NCBI RefSeq assembly: GCF_040548815.1
Contig: NZ_JBEPSM010000001.1
Span: 2,046,001 to 2,110,000 of the forward strand
Direction of reading: 5' to 3'
Length of the DNA stretch: 64,000 nucleotides
Origin: Kaistia defluvii
Lineage (GTDB): Bacteria > Pseudomonadota > Alphaproteobacteria > Rhizobiales > Kaistiaceae
In this document: piece after piece, positions 38,846-47,976 of the stretch
Numbering within the stretch: position 1 is the stretch's first letter
How the letters are laid out: each line of letters begins with the position of its first letter
Translations under genes and position numbers: made by a program
The notes under the pieces: generated by a model
Databases searched by the model: none
What the model was told of the DNA's origin: nothing
What the model saw: the letters and a program-made list of their open reading frames with translations, nothing else

Positions 38846-39537
38846 GCCACGCCTCCCCGCGCCATGCGGCGGGCGAGGAACTCGGACAGGACGAGCGCGG
38901 CCAGCGAGATGGCGATCGAGATCGCGGTCAGCCGCAGCGCCGCGGCGTCGCCATCCGGCGTCTGGATCAGCGCGTAGATGGCAGAAGGCATCGTCTGCGT
39001 CTGGCCGGGAATGTTGGAGACGAAGGTGATGGTGGCGCCGAACTCACCCAGGGCACGGGCAAAGGACAGCACCACGCCGGCGAGGATTCCCGGCAGCGCC
39101 AGTGGCAGGGTGACGGTAAGAAAGACGAGCGCCCTGCCCGCGCCGAGCGTCGAGGCCGCCTGCTCGAGCCTCCGGTCGATGCTCTCGATCGAGAGGCGGA
39201 TCGCCCGCACCATCAGCGGAAAGCCCATGACGCCGCAGGCGAGCGCGGCGCCGGTCCAGCGGAAGGCGAAGACGAGACCGAAGGTGTGCTCGAAGAACGC
39301 ACCGAGCGGACCCTTGCGGCCGAAGGCGAGCAGCAGCAGGTAGCCGGTGACAACAGGCGGCATCACCAGCGGCAGATGGACGAGGCCGTCCAGCAAGGTC
39401 CGGCCGAAGAAGCGCCCGCGCGCCAGCAGCATCGCCATGGCGATGCCGACCGGCAGGCTGACCAGCGTCGCCACGGACGACACCTTCAGGCTGAGGCCGA
39501 TGGCGGTCCATTCTTCGGGGGAGAGAAAGCCGTTCAT
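38842..39537 (-). CDS. modB: Molybdate ABC transporter permease
   Basis: Inner-membrane subunit, 231 aa with about five helices. The family blocks are LSLKVSSVATLVSLPVGIAMAMLLARGRFFGRTLLDGLVHLPLVMPPVVTGYLLL and the EAA loop EQAASTLGAGRALVFLTVTLPLALPGILAGVVLSFARALGEFGATITFVSNIPGQTQTMPSAIY. The last block is strongly diagnostic of ModB. It lies between modA (65 nt upstream) and modC (overlapping by 4 nt). Confidence 0.96.
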   Translation of the reverse strand: MNGFLSPEEWTAIGLSLKVSSVATLVSLPVGIAMAMLLARGRFFGRTLLDGLVHLPLVMPPVVTGYLLLLAFGRKGPLGAFFEHTFGLVFAFRWTGAALACGVMGFPLMVRAIRLSIESIDRRLEQAASTLGAGRALVFLTVTLPLALPGILAGVVLSFARALGEFGATITFVSNIPGQTQTMPSAIYALIQTPDGDAAALRLTAISIAISLAALVLSEFLARRMARGGVA

Positions 39538-39602
39538 CCATCAGCCGCTTGGGGAATCGCCAGCATCGAGACTAGGTCGCCAGCCTCACGACATCCAGCC
39601 GC

Positions 39603-40400
39603 CTAGCCGCGGCCCTCGAGCCAGGTAAAACCCTGCGCCTCGAAGCTCGGGCGGGCTTCCGCCGAATTCAGCCATTCCAGGAACGCCTTGGCGTCCGGGC
39701 TTGTGGAAGCCGCGACCCGGGCGACCGGGTAGACGATCGAGGGATGGCTCGTCTCGGGGAAAATGCCCACCACCTTGACGTTCGGCTCGGCCTTGGCGTC
39801 GGTGCCATAGACGATGCCGAACGGCGCCTCGCCCTTGGCGACGAAAGCGAGCGCGCTGCGGACATTGTCGGCCTGGGCGACGTTCGGCGCGACCGAATCC
39901 CAGACGCCCAGCGCCGTCAGCGCCGCCTTGCCATATTTGCCGGCCGGCACCGAATCGATCGAGCCCATGGCGAGCTTGCCATCTGCACCCAGCGCTTCGG
40001 CGAGCGGGAAATCCTTGGCGATCGTCAGCGTGGCGGTCGAATCCTTGGGCGCGACCAGAACCAGCGTGTTGCCGAGCCGCGTCACGCGCGACGCCGGGTC
40101 GATCAGATCCTTCTTCGCCAGATAGTCCATCCAGTCGAGATCGGCGGAGAAGAAGATGTCGGCCGGCGCCCCCGCTTCGATCTGCTTGGCGAGGTTGGAC
40201 GAACTCGCATAGCTGATCGCCAATTCCTTGCCGGTCTTGGCCTTGTAGACGGCCGCCGCGCCGTCGAGCGCATTCTTCAGGCTGGCGGCGGCGAAGACGG
40301 TGACGTCGGCCGCCTGCGCCATCGTGGCGGCGAACGGGGCGACAAGAAAGGCAAGGCTGCCAAGAAGGACAAGTCCGCGGCGGAAGCGATGGATCGACAT
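39603..40400 (-). CDS. modA: Molybdate ABC transporter substrate-binding protein
   Basis: Periplasmic oxyanion-binding protein, 265 aa. The start is the ATG with AGGAG seven nt upstream, giving signal peptide HRFRRGLVLLGSLAFLVAPFAATMAQA. The mature protein starts ADVTVFAAASLKNALDGAAAVYKAKTGKELAISYASSSNLAKQIEAGAPADIFFSAD, with the conserved serine ligands of ModA. The C-terminal part has VYPVARVAAS and AKAFLEWLNSAEAR. A ModE-like palindrome sits 19 nt upstream of the ATG, suggesting repression when molybdate is plentiful. Confidence 0.96.
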   Translation of the reverse strand: MSIHRFRRGLVLLGSLAFLVAPFAATMAQAADVTVFAAASLKNALDGAAAVYKAKTGKELAISYASSSNLAKQIEAGAPADIFFSADLDWMDYLAKKDLIDPASRVTRLGNTLVLVAPKDSTATLTIAKDFPLAEALGADGKLAMGSIDSVPAGKYGKAALTALGVWDSVAPNVAQADNVRSALAFVAKGEAPFGIVYGTDAKAEPNVKVVGIFPETSHPSIVYPVARVAASTSPDAKAFLEWLNSAEARPSFEAQGFTWLEGRG

Positions 40401-40419
40401 GGAGAGCTCCTGAAATCGG

Positions 40420-40447
40420 AGCGACATTTCTGCACGGAAATATCGCT
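40420..40447. promoter_or_regulatory. ModE-like palindrome upstream of modA
   Basis: Two 11-nt arms, AGCGACATTTC and GAAATATCGCT, are reverse complements at 10 of 11 positions, separated by 6 nt. Spacing and T/A-rich inner arms resemble Mo-boxes bound by ModE/MopA-type regulators. The position just ahead of the modA ribosome site fits an operator. Confidence 0.55.
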
Positions 40448-40560
40448 GCGATCAACGCCCCCTCCGAAAGGATCACTCCCATTGATGACGGCTGCACGAA
40501 TTGGAATTGGACGCGGCGCGCCCGCCCCGGCTAGCCTGACGCAAAGCAAGGGGGATGATG

Positions 40561-41181
40561 ATGGTCGCCGAATACACGCTCTATTCGATGCAGTTCTCGG
40601 GCAATTGCTACAAGCCGCGCCTTGCCATGCACGAACTCGACATTCCGTTCCGCATCGTCGACTTCGTGAAGGGCAGCGGGCAGACCACGAGCCCGGAATT
40701 CCTGGCGCTCAATCCGAACGCCCAGGTGCCGCTGCTGATCCTGCCGGATGGACGGCCGCTGGCCGAATCGAACGCCATGCTGCTGCATCTGGCCGAGGGC
40801 AGCGCGCTGATCCCGGCCGACGCCTATGATCGCGCCATCTGCTACCAGTGGGTGTTCTTCGAGCAGTACAGCCACGAGCCGGTGATCGCCGTGGCGCGCA
40901 ACTGGCTGCACTACATCCCCGGCGGTCGCGAGACCATGGCGCACCGGATCGACGAATGGCAGGAGAAGGGCAACCGCGTCCTCGGCATCATGGAGGCGTT
41001 CCTGGCGAAGCATGACTTCTTCGGCGGTCCGGCCTTCTCGGTCGCGGACATCGCGCTCTATGGCTACACCCATGTCGCCGAGGAAGCCGACTACGATCTC
41101 GGCCGCTATCCGGCAATCCGCGCCTGGCTTGCCCGCGTCGCGGCGCGGCCTCGGCATGTCGGAATCGACTGGCGGCCGTAG
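40561..41181 (+). CDS. Glutathione S-transferase family protein
   Basis: A 206-aa cytoplasmic protein with an N-terminal thioredoxin fold (YTLYSMQFSGNCYKPRLAMHELDIPFRIVDFVKGSGQTTSPEFLALNPNAQVPLLILPDGRPLAESNAMLLHLAE). It contains the cis-proline VPLL and the glutathione-binding ESNAML motif. An all-helical C-terminal domain follows. Ser, Cys or Tyr near the N-terminus could activate glutathione; the sequence does not say which. Of three adjacent ATG codons the third has the best spacing (6 nt) from GGGGG. Confidence 0.92.
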   Translation: MVAEYTLYSMQFSGNCYKPRLAMHELDIPFRIVDFVKGSGQTTSPEFLALNPNAQVPLLILPDGRPLAESNAMLLHLAEGSALIPADAYDRAICYQWVFFEQYSHEPVIAVARNWLHYIPGGRETMAHRIDEWQEKGNRVLGIMEAFLAKHDFFGGPAFSVADIALYGYTHVAEEADYDLGRYPAIRAWLARVAARPRHVGIDWRP

Positions 41182-41383
41182 GGGCGGTGACGGCGTTCAC
41201 AGACAGTTCAGCGGTCACCGTCTATGAACGCCTTTCACGGATTTTTAACCGTGATTCCAAGCCCTTACTTTCGACACGATATCTGTCGGGCAAAGCCACA
41301 ATCCATCCGGACGAGCGCCGTAGTCGAGGCTCTGAATAGGAGCGTGGGACGGGCGTGGCTGACGGCAAGATCGACGGGAAAAG

Positions 41384-41626
41384 ATGATGAGCATGGACGA
41401 CACGAACAGGAGCTTCAGCGGGAGCCATCGGCGCGAGCGGGCGACGCGCGGAGCCTTCTATCTCTGGATGGCGGCCTACGCTGCCATCGTCGTGGCGATC
41501 GTCGCCGTCCATGCCATCGGCGGCGCGAGCGCGCCGGATGGCGAACCGACCCGGCAGGCGACGCGGAGCGGCGTTTCGCTCGGCCCGGTCATTCCGATCG
41601 TCGCCCAAGCGGATGTGAATGGCTGA
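41384..41626 (+). CDS. Small single-span membrane protein, hypothetical
   Basis: 80 aa. A charged N-terminal ~25 residues (SHRRERATRG) precede one hydrophobic helix, AFYLWMAAYAAIVVAIVAVHAIGG, then a 30-residue tail. Topology is likely N-in. I know no family match. The stop TGA shares its A with the ATG of the next small ORF, suggesting coupled translation. The 200 nt upstream hold no gene. Confidence 0.6.
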   Translation: MMSMDDTNRSFSGSHRRERATRGAFYLWMAAYAAIVVAIVAVHAIGGASAPDGEPTRQATRSGVSLGPVIPIVAQADVNG

Positions 41627-41766
41627 TGTTCAATCGTCCTCCCCGCCCGCACGAACGCGTCCAGGTCCGCCGGCCTCCCGCCGGCGGCGAGCGCCGTCAG
41701 CACCACGACTCCTTCGAGATCGAGCAATTCTGGCTGGCGGCCCCCCTCCGGTCCTGCGAAAAGTGA
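41626..41766 (+). CDS. Very small Arg/Pro-rich ORF coupled to the preceding gene
   Basis: 46 codons starting at the ATG of a TGATG overlap. The peptide is basic and proline-rich at the start (FNRPPRPHERVQVRRPPAGG) and ends with an amphipathic stretch. Coding potential rests only on the overlap and on a frame kept open in high-GC DNA, so it could be chance. No family is recognised. Confidence 0.3.
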   Translation: MFNRPPRPHERVQVRRPPAGGERRQHHDSFEIEQFWLAAPLRSCEK

Positions 41767-41868
41767 GGCCGTCGCAGGCAGCGACCTGCGGCATGGCGAT
41801 ACACGCGATGCGGGTCACTTCCTATTCTGCCCGGTTCGGTTATGGTCGCCGCGGATAGGGGAAGATAG

Positions 41869-42144
41869 ATGCCGCTGACGACCGAACAACAAATGCTGAT
41901 CGAGATGCGCGTGGCCAATGAGAGCCCGAGCACGGCTACCGCCTATCTGCTCTGGCTGTTTCTCTGGTTCGTCTCGGCTCACCGCTTCTATCTGGGCCGG
42001 CCGGGAACCGCCGTGCTGCAGATCCTCAGCTATTTCATCGCCATCGGCTTCATCTGGCTCCTGATCGATGCCTTCCTGATCCCCGGCATGATCCGCCAGC
42101 GCCAGAACGAGATCCGCCAGCGGATGATGGCCGGGATGTTCTGA
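41869..42144 (+). CDS. TM2 domain-containing protein
   Basis: 91 aa with two transmembrane helices joined by a short loop. AYLLWLFLWFVSAHRFYLGRPGTAVLQILSYFIAIGFIWLLIDAFLIPGMI matches the TM2 domain, including the HRFYLG motif between helices and the conserved aspartate in LIDAF. A charged C-terminus (RQRQNEIRQRMM) follows. TM2 proteins are small membrane proteins of unclear role. The likely ribosome site is GGGGAAG seven nt upstream. Confidence 0.88.
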   Translation: MPLTTEQQMLIEMRVANESPSTATAYLLWLFLWFVSAHRFYLGRPGTAVLQILSYFIAIGFIWLLIDAFLIPGMIRQRQNEIRQRMMAGMF

Positions 42145-42274
42145 GCGTCGCGAAAGGCCGCTCGCCACTTTCGCGCGAAATCCTGGCCGGTCGAGAGGAT
42201 CGGCCACGGCGTCTGGACAATCCGGCGCGGGCGTCCTTAGCTACGCGCCCATTCCCAAACCCGGACGCCACGCC

Positions 42275-43102
42275 ATGCCCCATCCTGCGCTCGCCCCGAA
42301 CCATGTCGCCGTGATCACCGGCGGCGCCTCCGGCATCGGCCTCGCCGCCGCCAGGAAGTTCCTGGCGCTGGGCATGAAGGTGGCCATCGCCGATTATCGC
42401 CAGGACGCGCTCGACGCGGCAGCGGCAGAACTCGGCCCCGACGTTCTGGCGGTCCGCACCAATGTCGCCAGCCGCGACGACATCGAGCGCCTGAAGGACG
42501 CGGTCTACCAGCGCTTCGGCAAGGTCAACGTGCTGATGAACAATGCCGGCACCGACGGCGCAGGCCCGGTGCTCGGTTCGTTCGAAAACTGGGAGCGCGT
42601 GATCGGCACCAATCTGTTCGGCGTCGTGCACGGCATGCAGGTGTTCGTGCCCGAGATGCTGAAAGGCACGGAGCCCGGGCTGGTGATCAACACCGGCTCC
42701 AAGCAGGGCATCACCACCCCGCCGGGCGACGCGGGTTACAACGTCTCCAAGGCGGGCGTGAAGGTGGCGACCGAGGCGCTGGCGCATGAGCTGCGCAACA
42801 TCGAGGGCGCCAAGGTCACGGCGCATCTGCTGATCCCGGGCTTCGTCTGGTCCTATCTGACCAAGGGCGACCGCACCGAGAAGCCGGCTGCCGCCTGGAC
42901 GCCGGAACAGACGGTCGACTTCATGATCGCCTCGCTCGATCGCGGCGATTTCTACATCCTCTGCCCCGACAATGACGTGGACCGCGCCACTGACGAGAAG
43001 CGCATCCTCTGGGCCGCCGGCGACATCGTCGAAAACCGCCCGCCCTTGTCGCGCTGGCACAAGGATTTCGGCGACAAGTTCAAGGCGTTTCTGAAGGGGT
43101 GA
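42275..43102 (+). CDS. Short-chain dehydrogenase/reductase
   Basis: A 275-aa classical-type SDR with NAD(P) binding at AVITGGASGIGLAAARKF (TGxxxGxG), the NNAG motif (LMNNAGTDG), the active-site serine region NTGSKQGI and YNVSKAG, with the Tyr-x-x-x-Lys pair. The substrate-binding loop after PGFVWSYLTKGD is not diagnostic. It is probably cytoplasmic, with substrate unknown. The DNA 3' to it contains an inverted-repeat element and the terminator of the ggu operon. Confidence 0.92.
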   Translation: MPHPALAPNHVAVITGGASGIGLAAARKFLALGMKVAIADYRQDALDAAAAELGPDVLAVRTNVASRDDIERLKDAVYQRFGKVNVLMNNAGTDGAGPVLGSFENWERVIGTNLFGVVHGMQVFVPEMLKGTEPGLVINTGSKQGITTPPGDAGYNVSKAGVKVATEALAHELRNIEGAKVTAHLLIPGFVWSYLTKGDRTEKPAAAWTPEQTVDFMIASLDRGDFYILCPDNDVDRATDEKRILWAAGDIVENRPPLSRWHKDFGDKFKAFLKG

Positions 43103-43132
43103 GGCCGAGGCTCGGCCAGCCACCTAAGGAAG

Positions 43133-43280
43133 CCCCTCACCCAACCCTCTCCCGCAAGCGGGCGAGGGCCTTTCGGGCGGCGTGTTGTCGAGGTGGAGAT
43201 CTGTGTTGGCAGGCGGCGCTGGAACGTCCGGGCCCGGCGAGCCCCCTCTCCCGCACGCGGGAGAGGGTTGGGGTGAGGGT
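43133..43280. repeat. Inverted-repeat element between SDR gene and ggu operon
   Basis: The left end has CCCCTCACCCAACCCTCTCC followed by CGCAAGCGGGCGAGGG. The right end, from about 43240, carries the reverse-complement CTCTCCCGCACGCGGGAGAG and GGTTGGGGTGAGGG. The two arms are about 105 nt apart, and each arm can fold alone as a small hairpin. The unit resembles dispersed palindromic elements and is different in sequence from the one at 30.5 kb. Confidence 0.65.
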
Positions 43281-43304
43281 CTTCCATCTCCCCCGCTACC
43301 CGAG

Positions 43305-43340
43305 CAACAAAAAAAGCCCCGCTCAACCGAGCGGGGGCTT
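43305..43340 (-). terminator. Terminator of the chvE-gguA-gguB operon
   Basis: Read leftward, the arms AAGCCCCCGCTC and GAGCGGGGCTT (one bulged base, GGTT loop) are followed by seven consecutive T residues. It lies about 35 nt after the gguB stop. Confidence 0.8.
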
Positions 43341-43373
43341 CTTCATTCGTGCAGTACCGCGGCTTGGAAACCG

Positions 43374-44666
43374 TCAGCCCTTGTTCTTGTTGTAGACGTC
43401 GAACACCACGGCGCCGAGCAGGACGAGGCCCTTGACCACCTGCTGCCAGTCGACGTTCACGCCCATGATCGACATGCCGTTGTTCATGACGCCCATGATG
43501 AAGCCGCCGACGACGGTGCTGATCACCTGGCCGACGCCGCCCATGGCGGACGCGCCGCCGATGAACACCGCCGCGATGACGTCGAGCTCGCTGCCAAGAC
43601 CCGCGGCCGGCACGGCCTGGCCGAGGCGGGCCGCGATGATCAGGCCGCCGAGTGCCGACAGCACGCCCATGTTGATGAAGACGAGCAGCGTCAGGCGTTC
43701 GGTCTTGATGCCCGAAAGCTGCGCCGCCTTGATGTTGCCGCCCATCGCATAGACGCGGCGACCGATCGTGGTGTGCCGCGTGATGAAGACGAAGAACGCG
43801 ACGAGGATGCCCATGACAACCAGGACGATCGGGAAGCCGCGATAGACGGCGAACTGGTAGACGAAGAACAGCGCCAGCGCCGAGACGACGATCGTCTTGA
43901 CGACGAACAGGACGAAAGGCTCGGCCTCATAGCCATGACGCTCGCGCGTCCGGCGGGCGCGCAGGCCCGAAATGGCATAGGCCAGCACGGCGATCACGCC
44001 GAGCAGGAGCGTGGTCAGGTTGAGCGTGACGCCGCTGCCAAAAACCGTCTTGCCGGCGGCATTGACCGTCGGAGGGATCAGCACCCAGGTGCCGAGCACT
44101 TCCGGCAGGAAGCCCGAGCTCAGGGCCTTGAACGAATCCGGCAACGGGCCGACCGACGAGCCGCCGCCCAGTAGTCCCTGGCAAAGGCCGCGGAATACCA
44201 GCATGCCGGCGAGCGTGACGATGAAGCTCGGTATGCGGTGATAGGCGATCCAGTAGCCCTGCGCCGCGCCGATCGCGCCGCCGACGATAAGGCAGAGGAT
44301 GGCGACGACGAGCGGATTGGCGAAGAAGCCGCCCAGCGGCCAGATCACCATCATCATCGCGGCCAGCGCGCCGATGAAGCCCGCGACCGAACCGACGGAG
44401 AGATCGATATGGCCGGAGACGATGACGAGCAGCATGCCGAGCGCCATCACGATGATGAAGCTGTTCTGCTGCACGAGATTGCTGAGATTGACCGGCTTGA
44501 ACAGCGTGCCGGTCGTCAGTTGGAAGAACACCATGATGGCGATCAGCGCCAGGATCAGCCCGTATTCGCGCAGGTTCGAGACGAACGACGAAACGGGGAC
44601 GCGGGTGCCGGCCGGGATATCCGTGGCGACGCCGGTCTGCGGGTTTGGAGCGGTATCGGTGCTCAT
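43374..44666 (-). CDS. gguB: Multiple-monosaccharide ABC transporter permease GguB
   Basis: Inner-membrane permease of the ChvE-GguAB (MmsB) importer for xylose, arabinose, galactose and glucose-type sugars, 430 aa. Motifs are [73 protein letters not shown] and the C-terminal [53 protein letters not shown]. The long second half with a charged cytosolic loop ([11 protein letters not shown]) matches MmsB. The start overlaps the gguA stop by 4 nt. A terminator follows. Confidence 0.95.
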   Translation of the reverse strand: MSTDTAPNPQTGVATDIPAGTRVPVSSFVSNLREYGLILALIAIMVFFQLTTGTLFKPVNLSNLVQQNSFIIVMALGMLLVIVSGHIDLSVGSVAGFIGALAAMMMVIWPLGGFFANPLVVAILCLIVGGAIGAAQGYWIAYHRIPSFIVTLAGMLVFRGLCQGLLGGGSSVGPLPDSFKALSSGFLPEVLGTWVLIPPTVNAAGKTVFGSGVTLNLTTLLLGVIAVLAYAISGLRARRTRERHGYEAEPFVLFVVKTIVVSALALFFVYQFAVYRGFPIVLVVMGILVAFFVFITRHTTIGRRVYAMGGNIKAAQLSGIKTERLTLLVFINMGVLSALGGLIIAARLGQAVPAAGLGSELDVIAAVFIGGASAMGGVGQVISTVVGGFIMGVMNNGMSIMGVNVDWQQVVKGLVLLGAVVFDVYNKNKG

Positions 44667-46195
44667 GCTGCTTTTCCTTCTCCGCGCACGATGGCGCGCA
44701 TGATCTTTTCCTGGCTCGCCTCGCTCGCCGGCATCTCGCCGACGATCGCACCCTCGTTCATGACGTAGATACGGTCGGAGATGCCAAGGAGCTCGGGCAT
44801 TTCGGATGAGATGACGATGATCGCCCGACCCTCGGCCGCCAACCGCGCAATGATCGTGTAGATCTCATACTTGGCGCCGACGTCGATGCCGCGCGTCGGC
44901 TCGTCGAGGATCAGCACTTCGGGATTGGCGAAGAGCCACTTGCTCAGCACCACCTTCTGCTGGTTGCCACCCGAGAGATTGCCGGTCTTCTGATAGACGC
45001 TGGGCGAGCGGATGTTGGTCTTGCTGCGATATTCGTTGGCGACGTCGAGTTCCCTGAGGTCGTTGATGACGCCGTTGGTCGACACGCCCTTCAGATTGGC
45101 GATGGTGATGTTGTTCTTGATGTCTTCGATCAGGTTGAGGCCGAACACCTTGCGGTCCTCGGTGACATAGGCGAGGCCCTGCTTGACCGCCTTGCCCACC
45201 GTCGAGACATCGACCGGCTTGCCGTGCAGTTCGACCTCGCCGGTGATCTTGCGGCCATAGCTGCGACCGAACAGGCTCATGGCGAATTCGGTCCGCCCGG
45301 CGCCCATAAGGCCGGCGATGCCGACGACCTCGCCTTTGCGGACATTCAGGTTGATGTTCTTGATCACCTGCCGGTCCGCATGCAGCGGATGGTAGACCGA
45401 CCAGTTCTTCACCTCGAAGAAGACTTCGCCGATCTTGGGATCGCGCGGCGGATAGCGGTCCTCGAGCGAGCGGCCCACCATGGAGGTGATGATCCGGTCC
45501 TCGCTGATCTCGCTGCGGTCCAGCGTCTCGATCGTGCGCCCGTCGCGAATGACCGTGACGTGGTCGGCGACGCGGTTGATCTCGTTCAGCTTGTGCGAAA
45601 TGATGATCGAGGTGATGCCCTCGCGCTTGAATTCCAGCAGCAGATCGAGCAGCGCCTGGCTGTCCTTCTCGGAAAGACTTGCCGTCGGCTCGTCCAGGAT
45701 CAGCAGCTCGACTTCCTTGCTCAGCGCCTTGGCGATCTCCACCAATTGCTGCTTGCCGGTGCCGATGTTGGTGATCAGGGTCTTCGGATCTTCGCTGAGA
45801 CCGACCTTCTTCAGCAGGGCGCGGGTGCGCTTCTCGTTCGCGCCCCAGTCGATCACGCCGAACTTCGCATGCTCGTTGCCGAGAAAGATGTTTTCGGCGA
45901 TCGACAGCATCGGGACCAGGGCCAGTTCCTGGTGGATGATGACGATGCCCTTTTCCTCGCTGTCGTGAATGCCCCTGAAGTGGCATTCCTGGCCGCGATA
46001 GATGATCTGGCCTTCATAGTCGCCGGACGGATAGACACCCGACAACACTTTCATCAGGGTCGACTTGCCGGCCCCGTTCTCGCCGCAGATGGCGTGGATT
46101 TCGCCTTCCTCGACCTTGAGATTGACGTTGGAGAGCGCCTTGACCCCTGGGAAGGTCTTGGTGATGTCGCGCATCTCGAGAATATAGGAAGGCAT
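44663..46195 (-). CDS. gguA: Multiple-monosaccharide ABC transporter ATP-binding protein GguA
   Basis: A 510-aa protein with two nucleotide-binding domains, as typical of the RbsA/MmsA family. The first has Walker [13 protein letters not shown] and Walker [14 protein letters not shown]. The second has the degenerate loop [21 protein letters not shown], the signature [16 protein letters not shown] and the Walker [15 protein letters not shown]. It is the middle gene of the operon: 106 nt downstream of chvE, with a 24-bp palindrome between, and overlapping gguB. Confidence 0.96.
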   Translation of the reverse strand: MPSYILEMRDITKTFPGVKALSNVNLKVEEGEIHAICGENGAGKSTLMKVLSGVYPSGDYEGQIIYRGQECHFRGIHDSEEKGIVIIHQELALVPMLSIAENIFLGNEHAKFGVIDWGANEKRTRALLKKVGLSEDPKTLITNIGTGKQQLVEIAKALSKEVELLILDEPTASLSEKDSQALLDLLLEFKREGITSIIISHKLNEINRVADHVTVIRDGRTIETLDRSEISEDRIITSMVGRSLEDRYPPRDPKIGEVFFEVKNWSVYHPLHADRQVIKNINLNVRKGEVVGIAGLMGAGRTEFAMSLFGRSYGRKITGEVELHGKPVDVSTVGKAVKQGLAYVTEDRKVFGLNLIEDIKNNITIANLKGVSTNGVINDLRELDVANEYRSKTNIRSPSVYQKTGNLSGGNQQKVVLSKWLFANPEVLILDEPTRGIDVGAKYEIYTIIARLAAEGRAIIVISSEMPELLGISDRIYVMNEGAIVGEMPASEASQEKIMRAIVRGEGKAA

Positions 46196-46260
46196 GGCGG
46201 ACCGCTCCGGCGCAGGTATACGGACCAGGGGACGTTAGCCCCTCGCCCGCCAGACGAGAA

Positions 46261-46284
46261 GGGGCCTCGCCTAGGCGAGGCCCC
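46261..46284. promoter_or_regulatory. Perfect palindrome between chvE and gguA
   Basis: GGGGCCTCGCCT is followed immediately by its reverse complement, a 24-bp perfect palindrome 18 nt after the chvE stop. It lacks a following T-run on either strand. Such hairpins between a binding-protein gene and its membrane partners usually protect the upstream mRNA and lower downstream expression. Confidence 0.65.
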
Positions 46285-46301
46285 CAATCTGGATCGTGTG
46301 A

Positions 46302-47372
46302 TTACTTGAGTTCGTCGGCCTTGATGTAGCCCGACTCAACCACGAGCTTCTCGTAGTTGGTCTTGTCGACCTCATGCGGGGTCAGCAGGATCGAGGGGAC
46401 GACCTTGACGTCGTTGTTGTACGTCTTGGTGTCGAGGTTTTCCGGCTTGCCGCCCGAGAGGACCGTGTCGACGAGCTCGACGGTCGACTTGGCGAGGTCG
46501 CGGGTGTCCTTGAACACGGTCGAGTACTGCTCGCCGGCGATGATCGCCTTGACCGAAGCGGTCTCGGCGTCTTGGCCGGTCACGATCGGCCAGGGCTGCT
46601 CGGCGGTGCCGTAGCCGACGCCACGCAGCGAAGCGATGATGCCGCGCGACAGGCCGTCATACGGCGACAGGATGCCGTCGACGCGCTTGCCGTCCGAGTA
46701 GTTGGCCGACAGCAGGTTGTCCATGCGGGCCTGGGCGGTGGCGGCGAGCCAACGGAGCGTGCCGACCTTGTCCATGCCGACCTGGCCGGAGACGATCTTG
46801 ATGGAGCCGTCATCGATCAGCGGCTGCAGGACCGACATGGCGCCGTCATAGAAGAAGAAGGCGTTGTTGTCGTCCGGCGAACCGCCGAACAGCTCGACGT
46901 TCCACGGCTTGGTGTCGGGGAAGCGTTCCTTGAGGCCCTTGACCAGCGAGGTCGCCTGGATGACGCCGACGCCGAAATTGTCGAAGGTCGTGTAGTAATC
47001 GACGTTCGGGGTCTTCTTGATCAGGCGGTCATAAGCGACGACGACGACACCGGCGTCGGCAGCCTTCTGCAGCGCGTCCGACAGCGTCGTGCCGTCGATC
47101 GAGGCGATGATCAGGGCCTTCGGGCCCTTGGTGATCTCGTTCTCGAGCTGGCTGAGCTGGTTCGGGATATCGTCCTGAGCGTACTGCAGGTCGACCGTGT
47201 AGCCCTTGGCCTCGAGCTGGGACTTGACGGCGTCGCCATCGTTGATCCAGCGCTGCGACGTCTTCGTCGGCATCAGGACGCCGATCAGGCCCTTGTCTTC
47301 TGCATGCGCTGCCGGTGCGAGCGCCAGCATGCTGACGGTAACTGCCGCGAGCGCGGACTTGAACAACTTCAT
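46302..47372 (-). CDS. chvE: Multiple-monosaccharide-binding periplasmic protein ChvE
   Basis: Sugar-binding protein of 356 aa with signal peptide [21 protein letters not shown]. The mature sequence [72 protein letters not shown] is the classic ChvE block. [22 protein letters not shown] and [30 protein letters not shown] are also conserved. In Agrobacterium ChvE both feeds uptake and helps VirA sense sugars, but no vir gene is present here. GbpR, the usual LysR activator, is not adjacent. Confidence 0.97.
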   Translation of the reverse strand: MKLFKSALAAVTVSMLALAPAAHAEDKGLIGVLMPTKTSQRWINDGDAVKSQLEAKGYTVDLQYAQDDIPNQLSQLENEITKGPKALIIASIDGTTLSDALQKAADAGVVVVAYDRLIKKTPNVDYYTTFDNFGVGVIQATSLVKGLKERFPDTKPWNVELFGGSPDDNNAFFFYDGAMSVLQPLIDDGSIKIVSGQVGMDKVGTLRWLAATAQARMDNLLSANYSDGKRVDGILSPYDGLSRGIIASLRGVGYGTAEQPWPIVTGQDAETASVKAIIAGEQYSTVFKDTRDLAKSTVELVDTVLSGGKPENLDTKTYNNDVKVVPSILLTPHEVDKTNYEKLVVESGYIKADELK

Positions 47373-47976
47373 TCGTCTTCTCCCTAATAGTACGACGTTT
47401 GCTCACGCGTGTCGCCAAGCCGCTTGTGTCAGCGAGCTCTGTCTTCACGAACCTACGATCACAATGCCCTGCAACCTCTCGGTTGCGGCCGTTCGTCCAC
47501 CCGCCCTACCGGGCCAGACTCCGCTCGGCACGACTTGGTATGATTTATTTCGGCCTCCAGTCAAACACGTTTTTGCGTGTAGCGCTTCCACTCCGCCTGC
47601 ACGGTGAATTTGGCGGTAATTTCAGAGCGCTTGGCAATAGTCGGATGAATGAACGCGCCGAGTCGCGCTTCCCGCCTCGCAAGTCATGCCGATCGGCTGC
47701 GTCGCGATCAGGCGATCGGCGTCGCAGGTCTAAGCGGCGCAGAACCGGAATATCCCCGGGGAGCGCAGGAATTGCGCGATCTCGCAGACAGTCAAACCGC
47801 ATGCCGTAAGGGGAACTACTGGCAGACGACCGAGCGGGCAAGGCGCCACATCTGCCGCAGCAGGATTCACCACCATGGTGGCCCGCGCCCTATTGCTTCA
47901 GGGGCGCCGACTCGCGCTGGAGCGAAAAGCGCGGCATGATACCGAGCGGGATCATCAAAGCTTCGGGTTCGCCACC
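47373..47976. other. Non-coding region upstream of chvE
   Basis: No confident gene in about 600 nt. A leftward promoter candidate has TTGACT (47564-47559) with an A/T-rich spacer and CATACC-like sequence near 47540; start near 47530 would leave a leader of about 150 nt. A small hairpin, GCAACC/GGTTGC (47471-47486), lies in that leader. An open frame at 47649-47939 has no ribosome site or recognisable domain. No GbpR gene is present. Confidence 0.4.

Noticed and set aside
41222..41270. Hairpin CACGG/CCGTG upstream of the small membrane ORF as a terminator of the GST gene
   Set aside because: Only 5-bp arms with an 8-nt loop and no T-run; too weak to call.
47649..47939. Open frame of about 96 codons between chvE and the phytochelatin-synthase-like gene
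   Set aside because: No ribosome site, no recognisable domain and codon usage that looks like random high-GC sequence.
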